33,538 bases of DNA from DASQFY01 sp036397815 (GTDB lineage: Bacteria; Chloroflexota; Limnocylindria; QHBO01), in NCBI GenBank assembly GCA_036397815.1, contig DASWIE010000110.1, positions 1 through 33,538 on the forward strand. The letters run 5' to 3'. Made by a program: the position numbers and the translations under genes. Shown one piece after another: positions 13,550-23,329 of the stretch (the first letter of the stretch is position 1; each line of letters starts with the position of its first letter). Below the pieces are notes generated by a model. The model saw nothing but the letters and a program-made list of their open reading frames with translations. It was not told the DNA's origin and made no database searches.

Positions 13550-15192
13550 GGCCGCTCCTCGGGGCTGAGATGCTCGAGGTCGTGCTTATGGCGCAGGTCG
13601 AAGACTGGGCGCTCGCTGCGGATCGGCGGCAGCTTGTCGAAGTTGTAGGGCGGCGGCGGCGAGCTGGTCGCCCACTCGAGGGTGTTCGCCTCCCACGGGT
13701 CGTCGCCCACCCGCTCGCCATTGATGAAGGTGGCGATCACGTTGATCAGGAACGGAAGGATGCTGATCGCGATCATGAAGGCGCCCGCCGTGGAGACCAG
13801 GTTCCAGAGCGTCCAACCGGCATCGGGCGAGTAGTCGGCGATGCGGCGCGGCATGCCGCTGATCCCCAGCGGATGCATCGGGAACATCGCCAGGTTGAAG
13901 CCGATGAAGTGGATCCAGAAGTGGACCTTCCCGAGCCGCTCGTTCAGGCGCCGGCCGGTCATCTTCGGGAACCAGAAGTAGGTCGCCGCGAACACGCCGA
14001 AGACCGACCCGCCGAAGAAGACGTAGTGCAGGTGGCCCACCACGAAGTAGGTGTCCTGCAGGTGGAAGTCGACTGCCGGGGCGCTGAGCATCACGCCGGT
14101 GATGCCGCCGAACAGGAACATCGTGACGAATCCGAGCGCGAAGAGCATCGGGGTCGTCAGCGAGATCGAGCCCCGCCACAGCGTCGCCATCCAGTTGAAC
14201 ATCTTCACCCCGGTCGGCACCGCGATCAGGGCGGTCATGAAGGCGAAGAAGGGCAGGAACACGACCCCGGTGGTGAACATGTGGTGCGCCCACACGCTGA
14301 AGCTGAGCAGACCGATCGCGATCGTTGCGAAGACGAACGCCCGATAGCCGAACAGCGGCCTGCGGCTGAACACCGGCAGGATCTCGCTCACCACGCCCAT
14401 CGCGGGGAGGATGACGATGTAGACCTCGGGGTGGCCGAAGAACCAGAAGATGTGCTGCCACAGGATCGGATGCCCGCCCGCGGTGGCGTCGAAGAAGCTG
14501 CCACCGTAGTTGCGGTCGATGAAGAGCGCGATCAGCCCGGCGGCCAGCACCGGCGTGGCGAGCAGGATCAGGACCGCGGTGACGAGGACGGTCCAGCAGA
14601 AGATCGGCATCCTCATCAGCGTCATGCCGGGCGCACGCATCTTGAAGACGGTGGCGATGATGTTGACGGCGCCCAGGATCGAGGCCGTTCCGACCAGGGT
14701 CAGGCCGATCAGCCACAGGTCGGTGCCGACGCCGCCCGCGTAGACGCCGTTCGAGAGCGGGGCGTACCCGGTCCAGCCCTCGGCGGCGGCACCGCCGAAC
14801 AGGTATCCGGAGAAGATCAGTAGCCCGCCCAGCGGCAACAGCCAGAAGCTGAGGGCGTTGATTCGCGGGAAGGCCATGTCCGGCGCGCCCAGCTGGAGTG
14901 GCACCACGTAGTTCGCGAAGCCGGACAGGACCGGCACGATGAACAGGAAGATCATGATCGTGCCGTGCATCGTGAAGGCCTGGTTGTAGGTCGGCTCGTC
15001 CAGGAACTGGAGGCCGGGCACCGCCAGCTCGCTGCGGATGACCAGCGCCAGGATGCCGGCGGCGAAGAAGAAGAGGAAGCTGTTGACGATGTACAGGACC
15101 CCGATCTTCTTGTGGTCGACGGTGGTCAGCCAGTCGATCACCCACGAGCGGCTGTAGGTCTCCGCTCGAGGCTCCAGCGTGGTGGTTGCCAT
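13546..15192 (-). CDS. ctaD: Cytochrome c oxidase subunit I
   Basis: The 548-residue catalytic subunit of an aa3-type oxidase, which reduces O2 to water at the heme a3-CuB site and pumps protons. Twelve helices are visible. Key residues are the heme a ligand His 76 (TMHGT), HPEVY at 254-258 (CuB His, proton-path Glu, and the Tyr cross-linked to the His), HH at 303-304 (CuB), Lys 330 in VPTGVK (K channel), and VGHLHYV with His 387 and His 389 (heme a3 and heme a). The Glu in HPEVY places it in the A1-type oxidases. It starts 20 bp after ctaC, with AGGAG somewhat far upstream of the ATG. It is the core of the minus-strand oxidase operon. Confidence 0.97.
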   Translation of the reverse strand: MATTTLEPRAETYSRSWVIDWLTTVDHKKIGVLYIVNSFLFFFAAGILALVIRSELAVPGLQFLDEPTYNQAFTMHGTIMIFLFIVPVLSGFANYVVPLQLGAPDMAFPRINALSFWLLPLGGLLIFSGYLFGGAAAEGWTGYAPLSNGVYAGGVGTDLWLIGLTLVGTASILGAVNIIATVFKMRAPGMTLMRMPIFCWTVLVTAVLILLATPVLAAGLIALFIDRNYGGSFFDATAGGHPILWQHIFWFFGHPEVYIVILPAMGVVSEILPVFSRRPLFGYRAFVFATIAIGLLSFSVWAHHMFTTGVVFLPFFAFMTALIAVPTGVKMFNWMATLWRGSISLTTPMLFALGFVTMFLFGGITGVMLSAPAVDFHLQDTYFVVGHLHYVFFGGSVFGVFAATYFWFPKMTGRRLNERLGKVHFWIHFIGFNLAMFPMHPLGISGMPRRIADYSPDAGWTLWNLVSTAGAFMIAISILPFLINVIATFINGERVGDDPWEANTLEWATSSPPPPYNFDKLPPIRSERPVFDLRHKHDLEHLSPEERP

Positions 15193-15212
15193 GGCTCGCT
15201 CAGCTCCTGCGG

Positions 15213-16295
15213 CTACTCGACCGTCAGCGTGCCGGTCATGTCCGGCACGGGATGGTAGTCACATTGGAAGGTGTACTCCCCCGGTGGGAGCGGAGGTATG
15301 ACGTAGTCGATCGTGGCGCCAGGTCCGGTGATCGGATCACCGGTGAAGATGCGCTCCTCGCCCCGGAAGATGGCGACGTTGTGCACGACGTCCTCCTCGT
15401 TGGTGAAGCGAATGGCGAACGCCTCGCCGGCCGGCGCGGTGAGCTCGCGGGTGTCGAACGCGATCCGATCGGCGGTGAGGTCGTCCACCGTCGCGTCCGG
15501 GGCGAGCGACGCCGAGGGCGGGGGCGAGGGCGGGCCATGCGGAGCGGCCGCCAGCCACGCGTCGTAGTCGGCCCGGGTCATGGCTTGCACGCTGAAGGTC
15601 ATGCGGGCGTGGAGGTCGCCGCAGAACTCCGCACACTGGCCGCCGTAGGTGCCCACCTCGGTGACCGACAGTTCCAGCTCGTTCAGGCTCTCGTCCTCGG
15701 GGACGGGGATCAGGTCGCGCTTGATCAGGAAGTGCGGCACGTAGAAGGAGTGGATGACGTCGCGCGAGCGCAGGATCAGGCGCACCGGCTCGTCGATCGG
15801 CAGCGTCATGACCGGCGGGTCGGCTGGGCTGCCCTTCACGACGACGTCATTGCTCGGGTCGGTATCGCCATCGAGGTAGCGGAACTCCCACTGCCATTGG
15901 AACCCATCCACCTCGATGGTGACGGCTGGATGGTCCGTCCGGGCCTCCACCGCGCCGAGCGCGATCGATGCGAGCACGAACAGGACCAGCACGATGACGG
16001 TGGGGATGGCGGTCCAGATCATCTCGATCATGTTGTTGCCGTGCAGCTGGTCCGGCAGGTGGTCGTCGCGCCGTCGATAGCGGAGGACGGCGAAGACGAT
16101 GAAGGCCTCGACGCCGACGAAGACGGTGGCGCCCATGATGAAGACGATCAGGTAGAGATCCCAGACCGTCTTCGCGGCCTCCGTCTTCGGGTCGGGCGGC
16201 AGCATCCCGCAGCCCGCCACCAACGTGACCAGCAGGAACGCGGCGACGGCGAGGAGTGCCGTCCGCGGGCGGGAAGGGGCCGCACTTGGTCGCAT
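15213..16295 (-). CDS. ctaC: Cytochrome c oxidase subunit II with extra C-terminal cupredoxin domain
   Basis: A 360-residue lipoprotein subunit II. A signal with LVAGC lipobox (Cys 29) is followed by two helices. The CuA domain has VDGFQWQWEFRY and the copper ligands in IHSFYVP, CAEFCGDLHARM (His, two Cys, His, Met). After a Pro-rich linker (HGPPSPPPSASLAP), the last roughly 85 residues form a second cupredoxin-like domain with NEEDVVHNVAIF and TFQCDYHPVPDMTG, giving His, Cys, His and Met in type I copper spacing. This sits where caa3 oxidases carry cytochrome c, so it may pass electrons from a donor to CuA. I chose ATG 16295: an earlier in-frame ATG (16469) would overlap the next gene and lie upstream of the likely promoter at 16402-16407. 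Confidence 0.94.
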   Translation of the reverse strand: MRPSAAPSRPRTALLAVAAFLLVTLVAGCGMLPPDPKTEAAKTVWDLYLIVFIMGATVFVGVEAFIVFAVLRYRRRDDHLPDQLHGNNMIEMIWTAIPTVIVLVLFVLASIALGAVEARTDHPAVTIEVDGFQWQWEFRYLDGDTDPSNDVVVKGSPADPPVMTLPIDEPVRLILRSRDVIHSFYVPHFLIKRDLIPVPEDESLNELELSVTEVGTYGGQCAEFCGDLHARMTFSVQAMTRADYDAWLAAAPHGPPSPPPSASLAPDATVDDLTADRIAFDTRELTAPAGEAFAIRFTNEEDVVHNVAIFRGEERIFTGDPITGPGATIDYVIPPLPPGEYTFQCDYHPVPDMTGTLTVE

Positions 16296-16401
16296 CAGCT
16301 CGTCTCGAGGCTCCTCATCGACGGGTGACGCGAGGCCGCGGCCCGCGTCGGTCTGGTTGCTGGGCGCGCCCGTCCAGCGGGGCTGACGGCGGCGCGGGCC
16401 T

Positions 16402-16429
16402 ATTGTACCGATCGATGGCGGCGCGTCGA
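16402..16429 (-). promoter_or_regulatory. Candidate promoter of the cta oxidase operon
   Basis: On the minus strand TACAAT (16407-16402) is a near-consensus -10, with TCGACG (16429-16424) as a weak -35 at 16 bp. Transcription would start near 16395, leaving about 100 nt before the ctaC ATG. Confidence 0.5.
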
Positions 16430-16450
16430 CGCCGCGGAGTGCCACGCGGG

Positions 16451-17350
16451 CTACGCCTCGCTGGGGCACTCCGGCGGCTCGTCGGGGAGCAGCGGTCGGA
16501 CGGTCACCTGGTACCGGTGGTCGCCCGCGACGAAGCGGGTCAGCTGATTCGCGTCCGACAGCGACTCGAACCAGGCGTCCGCGTCGTCACCGGTCACGAC
16601 ACCGCACCGGAAATCGCCGAACTCGGTCGCCTCACCGAAGGTCGCGGGATCCACGGCGGTTGGCCACGGCAGCTCCAGGTTGGCGATGCCGCTCTCGTCG
16701 GGCGGGTCGGCGTCCGCGTTGCGGACGAGCAGGCGCAGCGCGTCGGGCACATACGGCTGCCACGTCTGCTGCGTCGCCCAGGCGGTCAGGGGCAGCCACG
16801 TATCCAGGGTGCCCAGCCGCTCGACCAGCTGGCCCAGCGCGTGGTGAACCGGTTTCTCGGCGGTCGGGAAGTTGGGCGGCTCCTCCCCCGGCACCAGCGT
16901 ACCGAGCCCGTAGATCGTGACCGTCACCGTACGCCCATCCGCGTTCAGGGTGAAGACGGTGTCCGGGGCGTCGGCCACGAAGTTCTGAGCGCCGCGCCAG
17001 TCGGCGCTGCGCGCGAACTGGCCGCTCGCGGCGACGGCATTGAGGACCGTCTGCACGCCGGCTTCTGTCAGCTGGCGGACCTGAACCGAGGGCAGCGCGG
17101 GGCCGGGAAAGATGTCGATCTGGGCGCCCGGCAGGATGACGCGGCCGTCGCCCAGGAGCGTAAAGCTGGGCAGGGTGGTGAAGAAGCCTCCCGCGAGCAT
17201 GCCGCCGCGATACTCGACGCGGAGGACGAGCTCATCGCCGGTCGGATGTGCGATCTGCCCGTCGGACGGGCCGGACCCGCCGGAGCAGGCGGCGAGCAGG
17301 AGGAGCAGTGCCTGGGAGATGCGGGCGAGTCGGACGGCGGATGGTTTCAT
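16451..17350 (-). CDS. Hypothetical lipoprotein
   Basis: A 299-residue protein with a signal ending SQALLLLLAACSGG (lipobox LAAC, Cys 22), so it should be anchored at the outer face of the membrane. The mature part is beta-rich: ELVLRVEYRGGMLAGGFFTTLPSFTLLGDGRVI, then VRQLTEAGVQTVLNAV and a long C-terminal domain with two Cys (RCGVVTGD and PECPSEA). I do not recognise a family. It lies between the ctaC promoter and the divergent ctaG-like gene, so a link to oxidase biogenesis is possible but not shown. The start ATG 17350 has AAGG upstream at a suitable distance. Confidence 0.75.
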   Translation of the reverse strand: MKPSAVRLARISQALLLLLAACSGGSGPSDGQIAHPTGDELVLRVEYRGGMLAGGFFTTLPSFTLLGDGRVILPGAQIDIFPGPALPSVQVRQLTEAGVQTVLNAVAASGQFARSADWRGAQNFVADAPDTVFTLNADGRTVTVTIYGLGTLVPGEEPPNFPTAEKPVHHALGQLVERLGTLDTWLPLTAWATQQTWQPYVPDALRLLVRNADADPPDESGIANLELPWPTAVDPATFGEATEFGDFRCGVVTGDDADAWFESLSDANQLTRFVAGDHRYQVTVRPLLPDEPPECPSEA

Positions 17351-17574
17351 GCCGCCCTTGACGCCTCGCGCCCGCTGCCGGTTCCAAACACCCTACCGGG
17401 GATCGCCCAGCATTCCCAAAGGCCAAGTTGTTGCCACATGTTGGCTGCGGGGAACGCAGCGCGGTCGCTGCGGCCATCCAGGCAACGAAAGACGCCCCAA
17501 CTTGGCCGTTGGGATCGCCACGCGTTCGCGGAGGGTGCGTGGCCGGCGAACCTGATCCGCGGGAGAATGAGGCG
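17351..17574. other. Divergent promoter region with an imperfect long inverted repeat
   Basis: The 224 bp between the divergent lipoprotein and ctaG-like genes hold two 21-nt arms (17414-17434 and 17494-17514). They match at 18 positions when one is reversed; the shared core is GGCCAAGTTG, with a 59-nt loop. The core with flanking CCC also occurs at 8326-8338. It may be an operator, a hairpin or a dispersed repeat. No gene is evident. Confidence 0.5.
17414..17514. repeat. Inverted repeat with GGCCAAGTTG core
   Basis: Left arm 17414-17434 and right arm 17494-17514 are complementary at 18 of 21 positions, including the perfect TCCCAA and GGCCAAGTTG blocks. They lie in the divergent promoter region upstream of the ctaG-like gene. 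Confidence 0.7.
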
Positions 17575-18533
17575 GTGAACCGACCGCGACGCCGCCCGGC
17601 GTGCGCCCTCCTTGCCGCGCCGGCTGCGCTCGTGGCCCTACCGGCCGGCGTGCTGGCGCACGGCCAGGCCGCGCCCGCTCCCGAGCTGCCCGGCGTGCTG
17701 CTGGCCTGGCGACTCGACCCGCTGCCGCTGGCCGGCGTTGCGGTCGCGGCGATCGCCTACCTGTGGATGGCCAGGGCCGTCTCGACGGCCCACCCGGCCA
17801 ATCGACCCGCTGGGTGGCGCACCGCCGCCTTCCTGGCGGGCCTCACGGCGATCCTGCTCGCTCTCATCTCGCCGATCGAAGCCTACGAGGGACAGCTGTT
17901 CAGCGTCCACATGGTCCAGCACATGCTGCTCGAGCTGGTCGCTGCCCCGCTCCTGCTGCTGGGGGCCCCGGTGACGCTGGCGCTCCGCGCAGCGTCACCA
18001 TCGGTCCGTCGTCGCCTGCTGACCATGCTGCACAGCCGGGCGGTGGCGATCGTCTCCTTCCCGCTGCTCGCCTGGGTGCTCTTCGCAGCTGTGAACTGGG
18101 GCTGGCACCTCAGCCCGCCGCTCTACAACGACGCTCTCGAGAGCCCGCCGCTCCACTACTTCCAGCACGCCACGTTCATCGTCGCGGCGCTCCTCTTCTG
18201 GTGGCCGGTCATCGGGGCCGACCCATCTCGTTGGCGCCTGCCCTACCCGGTGCGCCTCTTCTACCTCTTCCTGGCCATGCCCCAGAACTCGTTCCTGGGG
18301 GTGGCGTTGATGAGCGCCCCGGCGGTGCTCTACTCCCACTACCTCACCAACCTGCGGCCGTGGGGCCCCAACGCACTGGCCGATCAGACCATGGGCGGGA
18401 TCCTGATGTGGGTCGTGGGCGACGCCGTCTTCCTGCTGGCCATGGGCTGCGTGGTGGCAGCCTGGGTACGACACGAGGATCGCCGCACGGCCAGGCTCGA
18501 CGCCCGCCTGGACGCCGAGCTCCAGTCGCGCGG

Positions 18534-18537
<4 letters not shown>
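17575..18537 (+). CDS. Cytochrome c oxidase assembly protein, CtaG (caa3) type
   Basis: A 320-residue membrane protein of the caa3_CtaG family, found with heme-copper oxidases and thought to deliver copper to CuB or CuA. After a signal-like start it has seven or so helices. Conserved His-rich segments are visible: FSVHMVQHMLLELVAAPLL, NWGWHLSPPLYNDAL and LHYFQHATFIVAALLFWWPV, with further residues in YLFLAMPQNSFLGV. GTG 17575 is the start: GGGAGA lies about 9 nt upstream, and a GAGAAT box ends 6 nt before it. An earlier in-frame ATG at 17428 would add about 49 unrelated residues through the repeat region. The stop shares CTAG with the convergent ctaA-ctaB gene. It may be subject to the inverted repeat upstream. 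Confidence 0.88.
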
Positions 18538-20405
<1,868 letters not shown>

Positions 20406-20437
20406 ACCCACCCGCTCGACGGGGGACGACGGCGAGC

Positions 20438-21244
20438 CTAGGCCTGGACCAGCCTCCGTTCGGCGGTACGGGCCTGCGGGACATGGCGCAGCGCGGCGGG
20501 CACGAGCGGCAGGACGCGCCGGGAGACAGCGGCCACGCGTCGCATTCCCCGCTCCCGCGCGCCCGACCAGGGGATGCCGTAGCCACTCCGGATCGGATTG
20601 GGCATGACCGAGAACGAGATGAGGTGCGCGGCATCCCACAGCAGCCGTGGCATGACGCGGCTGGGATAGAGGACGGAGGGGGCAAGCACGCGCGCGGTCG
20701 GCGTCACCTGGACCGCCCCGCCGTCAAGCATCTCCGCCATTCGGGCGCGCAGGTCGACGAGGGTTGGCGGCACGACCTCGGCCGGGACGCCCAGCCGGAT
20801 CGCGATCCGCCGCGCCTCGTCGTGGTAAGCCTCGCCGGCGGCCGGCGAAATCGGCGCCACGTAGCGCTCGTACACGCGCAGGGCGGTGTCGACCAGCGTG
20901 GCGTGGACCCAGAGGAGCAGGTCGGGATCGAGCGCGTGGTACGGCTGGCCCGTCTCCGGCACGCGGCCGCTGACCACGCCGTGGATGGCGTTGATGCGGC
21001 GGATGGCGCGCTCGGCGCGCCGGGTGCTGCCGAACACGACCGCGTAGCTGGCGGTCAGCGTCCGGCGCAGCCGGCCGAACGGATCGCCGGCGAAGTCGGA
21101 ATGCTGGGCCACGGCGGCCGCCACGGCCGGGTGCGCCAGCTGCATGAGCAGGGCGCACGTGCCGCCGGCGAGGAGGAGAGCCTCCCGATCGACCTGCCAG
21201 GAGGCGCTGCCCGGACCGAACAGCCCCGGATCGCCGGGCCTCAC
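20438..21244 (-). CDS. MpaB/DUF2236-family oxygenase-like protein
   Basis: A 268-residue member of the DUF2236 family, which includes MpaB and relatives of the latex-clearing oxygenase that bind heme b. The conserved segment LLMQLAHPAVAAAVAQHSDFAGDPFGRLRRTLTASYAVVFG is visible in two parts, with the typical His of AHPAV and QHSDF. A second motif is LLLWVHATLVDTALRVYERY, whose His is another likely heme ligand. The start is GTG 21244, which overlaps the stop of the rhomboid gene by 4 nt; the longer upstream frame is a shadow of that gene. No signal peptide is clear. The substrate is unknown, and coupling to a rhomboid protease gene gives no direct clue. Confidence 0.85.
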   Translation of the reverse strand: MRPGDPGLFGPGSASWQVDREALLLAGGTCALLMQLAHPAVAAAVAQHSDFAGDPFGRLRRTLTASYAVVFGSTRRAERAIRRINAIHGVVSGRVPETGQPYHALDPDLLLWVHATLVDTALRVYERYVAPISPAAGEAYHDEARRIAIRLGVPAEVVPPTLVDLRARMAEMLDGGAVQVTPTARVLAPSVLYPSRVMPRLLWDAAHLISFSVMPNPIRSGYGIPWSGARERGMRRVAAVSRRVLPLVPAALRHVPQARTAERRLVQA

Positions 21245-21963
21245 GGCCAGGCCGGACGGGGGCGGTGCGGCATGATCCGGAAGATGAAGCCCACGATCAC
21301 CCCGGCCGCGAAGCCGCCGATGTGCGCCAGGTAGGCCACGCCTCCCACGGTCGGGTCCGCGGCCAGGCTGAAGATCACCTGGAGGGCGATCCACAGGCCG
21401 ATGGCCACGAGCGCTGGGACCTGGGTCAGGAAGCGGAACAGGATGACGGTCACGCGGTTCTGCGGGAAGAGAACCAGGTACGCGCCCAGCACGCCCGAGA
21501 TCGCCCCAGAAGCTCCCAGGGTGGGGATCGGTGAATCTGCGGTGCTGTAGATCTGCGCCAGGCTGGCGACGAGCCCTGCCCCGACGTATGCGAGCAGGTA
21601 CGGGATCCTGCCGGCGCGGTGCTCGACGTTATCGCCGAAGATCCAGAGGAAGAGCATGTTGCCGCCCAGGTGCAGGAAATCGGCGTGCATGAACATGCTG
21701 GAGAGCAGGGTGAGCTGGATCGGGTCCGGTCCCGGCGCCTGTGGGATGAGGAACTCCTGGCCCCCGACCGTCCATGGCTGCGGCTGGAGCAGGTCCGTGC
21801 CGGTCGTGATCTCGAAGGACACCGCGCTCCAGCCGTAGGTGAACGCGGTCTCCGCACCGGCCTGCTGGAAAAGCAGGAAGACGAGCACGTTCGCGGCGAT
21901 CAGCGCCAGCGTGACGATTGCCGGGCCGCGTCCGGGTTCGTTCTCGTCGGCGATGGGGAGCAT
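21241..21963 (-). CDS. Rhomboid-family intramembrane serine protease
   Basis: A 240-residue protein with six or so helices that cleaves membrane proteins within the bilayer. MLPIADENEPGRGPAIVTLALIAANVLVF is the usual opening of this bacterial branch, so ATG 21963 is preferred over GTG 21996. FMHADFLHLGGNMLFLWIFGDNVE carries the conserved GGN and structural segment. The catalytic dyad is Ser 152 in GASGAISG and His 214 in YLAHIGGFAAG. A long loop between helix 1 and helix 2 (residues 36-85) is typical. Its stop overlaps the DUF2236 start as GTGA, so the two are translated together. No Shine-Dalgarno is seen before ATG 21963. Confidence 0.92.
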   Translation of the reverse strand: MLPIADENEPGRGPAIVTLALIAANVLVFLLFQQAGAETAFTYGWSAVSFEITTGTDLLQPQPWTVGGQEFLIPQAPGPDPIQLTLLSSMFMHADFLHLGGNMLFLWIFGDNVEHRAGRIPYLLAYVGAGLVASLAQIYSTADSPIPTLGASGAISGVLGAYLVLFPQNRVTVILFRFLTQVPALVAIGLWIALQVIFSLAADPTVGGVAYLAHIGGFAAGVIVGFIFRIMPHRPRPAWP

Positions 21964-22105
21964 CGGCCGTGATGGTAGTCGACGCGCATCCGTCACCCCT
22001 CGCGCGAGTTCGAAGAGCCAGGCGCGTCGCGCGCCGTTTCCGCCGCTCAGCAGTCGTCCGCCATGGCCGGATTCTCCGCGGGCCGCTCAAGTGGCCGAGC
22101 GGGCG

Positions 22106-22111
22106 TAGGAT
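22106..22111 (+). promoter_or_regulatory. Candidate -10 box of the molybdopterin oxidoreductase gene (leaderless)
   Basis: TAGGAT ends 6 nt before ATG 22118. No Shine-Dalgarno lies between them, and no -35 is convincing. Confidence 0.45.
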
Positions 22112-22117
22112 GGACCG

Positions 22118-23131
22118 ATGAGCACGGCCACGCTCGATCGCGTGCTGGCCGTCCTGATCGGCGCCCAGCTCCTCACCGGATTGCTGAGCCTGCGGGCGGG
22201 ATCGCCCCCCACGGCGCCGCTCTTCGTCGCCCACGGCCTGCTCGGCGGAGCGCTGGGGCTCGCCATCGTCCTCAAGGTGCGGCGCAGCGTGCCACGAGCC
22301 GTCGCCGCGCGGCGGTGGGGCGCGATCGCCCTTTCCCTTGTGCTCCTCCTGGCAACGACAGCGGCGCTGGCCGGCGGCTTCATCTGGGTCGCTTCAGGCC
22401 GGATCCTCACCCTGGGTCCGTGGACGGTCCTGACGCTGCACGTCCTCGCGGCGCTTGTCCTGGTGCCGATCCTCGCCGCTCACCTCCTCCCACGCCGCTG
22501 GCGCGTCCTGCGCCCACCCCCGCGGCGCATCTCGCGGAATGGCGCAAACGGACTCGTCTCGCGTCGTGCGGCGTTGAGCGTCGGCGCGCTGGCCGTCGCC
22601 GGGCTCGCTGGCTGGTTCGCGGGCAACGCCCTCGATACCCTCTCCGGCGGCCTGCGACGCTTCACGGGCTCACGCTGGCTGCCGAGTGGTGGCGTGCCAC
22701 CGCCCACCACCTTCTTCGGGGAGGGGGCTGCCGACATTGACCCGCTTGCCTGGCGTCTGGCGGTGCGCGGTCGAGTCGGTCGACAGCTCGACCTGTCCCT
22801 GGCAGACCTGGCCGCCCTCGGCGAAGTCGAGCGCGAGGCCGTCCTCGACTGTACGTCGGGCTGGGCGCTGCGCACCAGCTGGCGCGGCGTTCCGCTGGGC
22901 GCGGTGCTCGACGCCGCCGGGCTGCACGAACGCGCCGCCCGGGTCGTGGTTCGCTCTGTGAGCGGCTGGTACGCGGAGCTGCCGGTTGACGAGGCCCGTG
23001 GCGCCATGCTTGCCACCTCGGTGGCGGGCCGGCCGCTCCCGCAGGGCAACGGCGCCCCGTGCCGGCTCGTCGTCCCGGACCGGCGCGGCCTCGAATGGGT
23101 GAAGTGGGTCGCCCGGATCGAGGTACGTTGA
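22118..23131 (+). CDS. Membrane-anchored molybdopterin-dependent oxidoreductase (sulfite oxidase-like)
   Basis: A 337-residue fusion. Residues 1-125 hold three or four hydrophobic helices with His 39 (VAHGLLGG), His 108 (TLHVLAAL) and His 122 (AAHLLP), spaced as possible heme b ligands. A twin-Arg segment VSRRAALSVGALAVAG (about 148-162) precedes another hydrophobic stretch. Residues about 200-337 are a short oxidoreductase molybdopterin-binding domain, with the molybdenum-ligating Cys 245 in LDCTSGW, GVPLGAVLDAAGL, VSGWYAELPVDEA and RLVVPDRRGLEWVKWV. This resembles MsrP/YedY with an MsrQ-like membrane part in one chain. It may oxidise or reduce a sulfur compound or reduced oxide outside the membrane. 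The substrate is unknown. The start follows TAGGAT by 6 nt. Confidence 0.85.
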   Translation: MSTATLDRVLAVLIGAQLLTGLLSLRAGSPPTAPLFVAHGLLGGALGLAIVLKVRRSVPRAVAARRWGAIALSLVLLLATTAALAGGFIWVASGRILTLGPWTVLTLHVLAALVLVPILAAHLLPRRWRVLRPPPRRISRNGANGLVSRRAALSVGALAVAGLAGWFAGNALDTLSGGLRRFTGSRWLPSGGVPPPTTFFGEGAADIDPLAWRLAVRGRVGRQLDLSLADLAALGEVEREAVLDCTSGWALRTSWRGVPLGAVLDAAGLHERAARVVVRSVSGWYAELPVDEARGAMLATSVAGRPLPQGNGAPCRLVVPDRRGLEWVKWVARIEVR

Positions 23132-23329
23132 CCCACCGCCTCCGACGCTGACTTCTCAGGCGCGAATGACGGCGGCACTAGGAGGATCGACGCCCGTCCA
23201 AGAGCCAAGGACCAAGGCAGATCACGCTCAACCATCGGCATAGTGGGCCTGCCGCGGTCACCGGCAAGCATCTAATGGTGTCCTGATTCGCACCTGAGAA
23301 GATCGGGAATCGCGCCGGGGCGTCGGACC
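23132..23329. other. Convergent gap with a 150-bp segment bounded by inverted repeats
   Basis: The 198 bp between the molybdopterin gene stop and the tryptophanase stop have no convincing gene. CTTCTCAGGCGCGAAT (23152-23167) and ATTCGCACCTGAGAAG (23286-23301) are inverted copies with one mismatch in 16. Inside is a small hairpin TGCCG/CGGCA near 23250-23266. The element may be a non-autonomous mobile element, a terminator or a structured RNA. Confidence 0.55.
23152..23301. repeat. Inverted-repeat-bounded 150-bp element
   Basis: The 16-nt ends match at 15 positions as inverted repeats. No target-site duplication is evident just outside (GACGCTGA on the left, ATCGGGAA on the right). It fits a short MITE-like element or a long-stem RNA; neither is shown. 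Confidence 0.6.

Noticed and set aside
13570..14823. 417-codon open frame on the plus strand
   Set aside because: Antisense to ctaD, whose catalytic motifs are all present; the composition (His, Arg, Asp, Gln runs) is that of a shadow.
16296..16469. N-terminal extension of ctaC from ATG 16469
   Set aside because: The extra 58 residues are not signal-like, overlap the upstream lipoprotein gene and lie upstream of the likely promoter; the lipoprotein signal begins properly at ATG 16295.
23152..23301. Calling the inverted-repeat segment an insertion sequence
   Set aside because: No transposase and no target-site duplication is visible; 150 bp is too short for an autonomous element.
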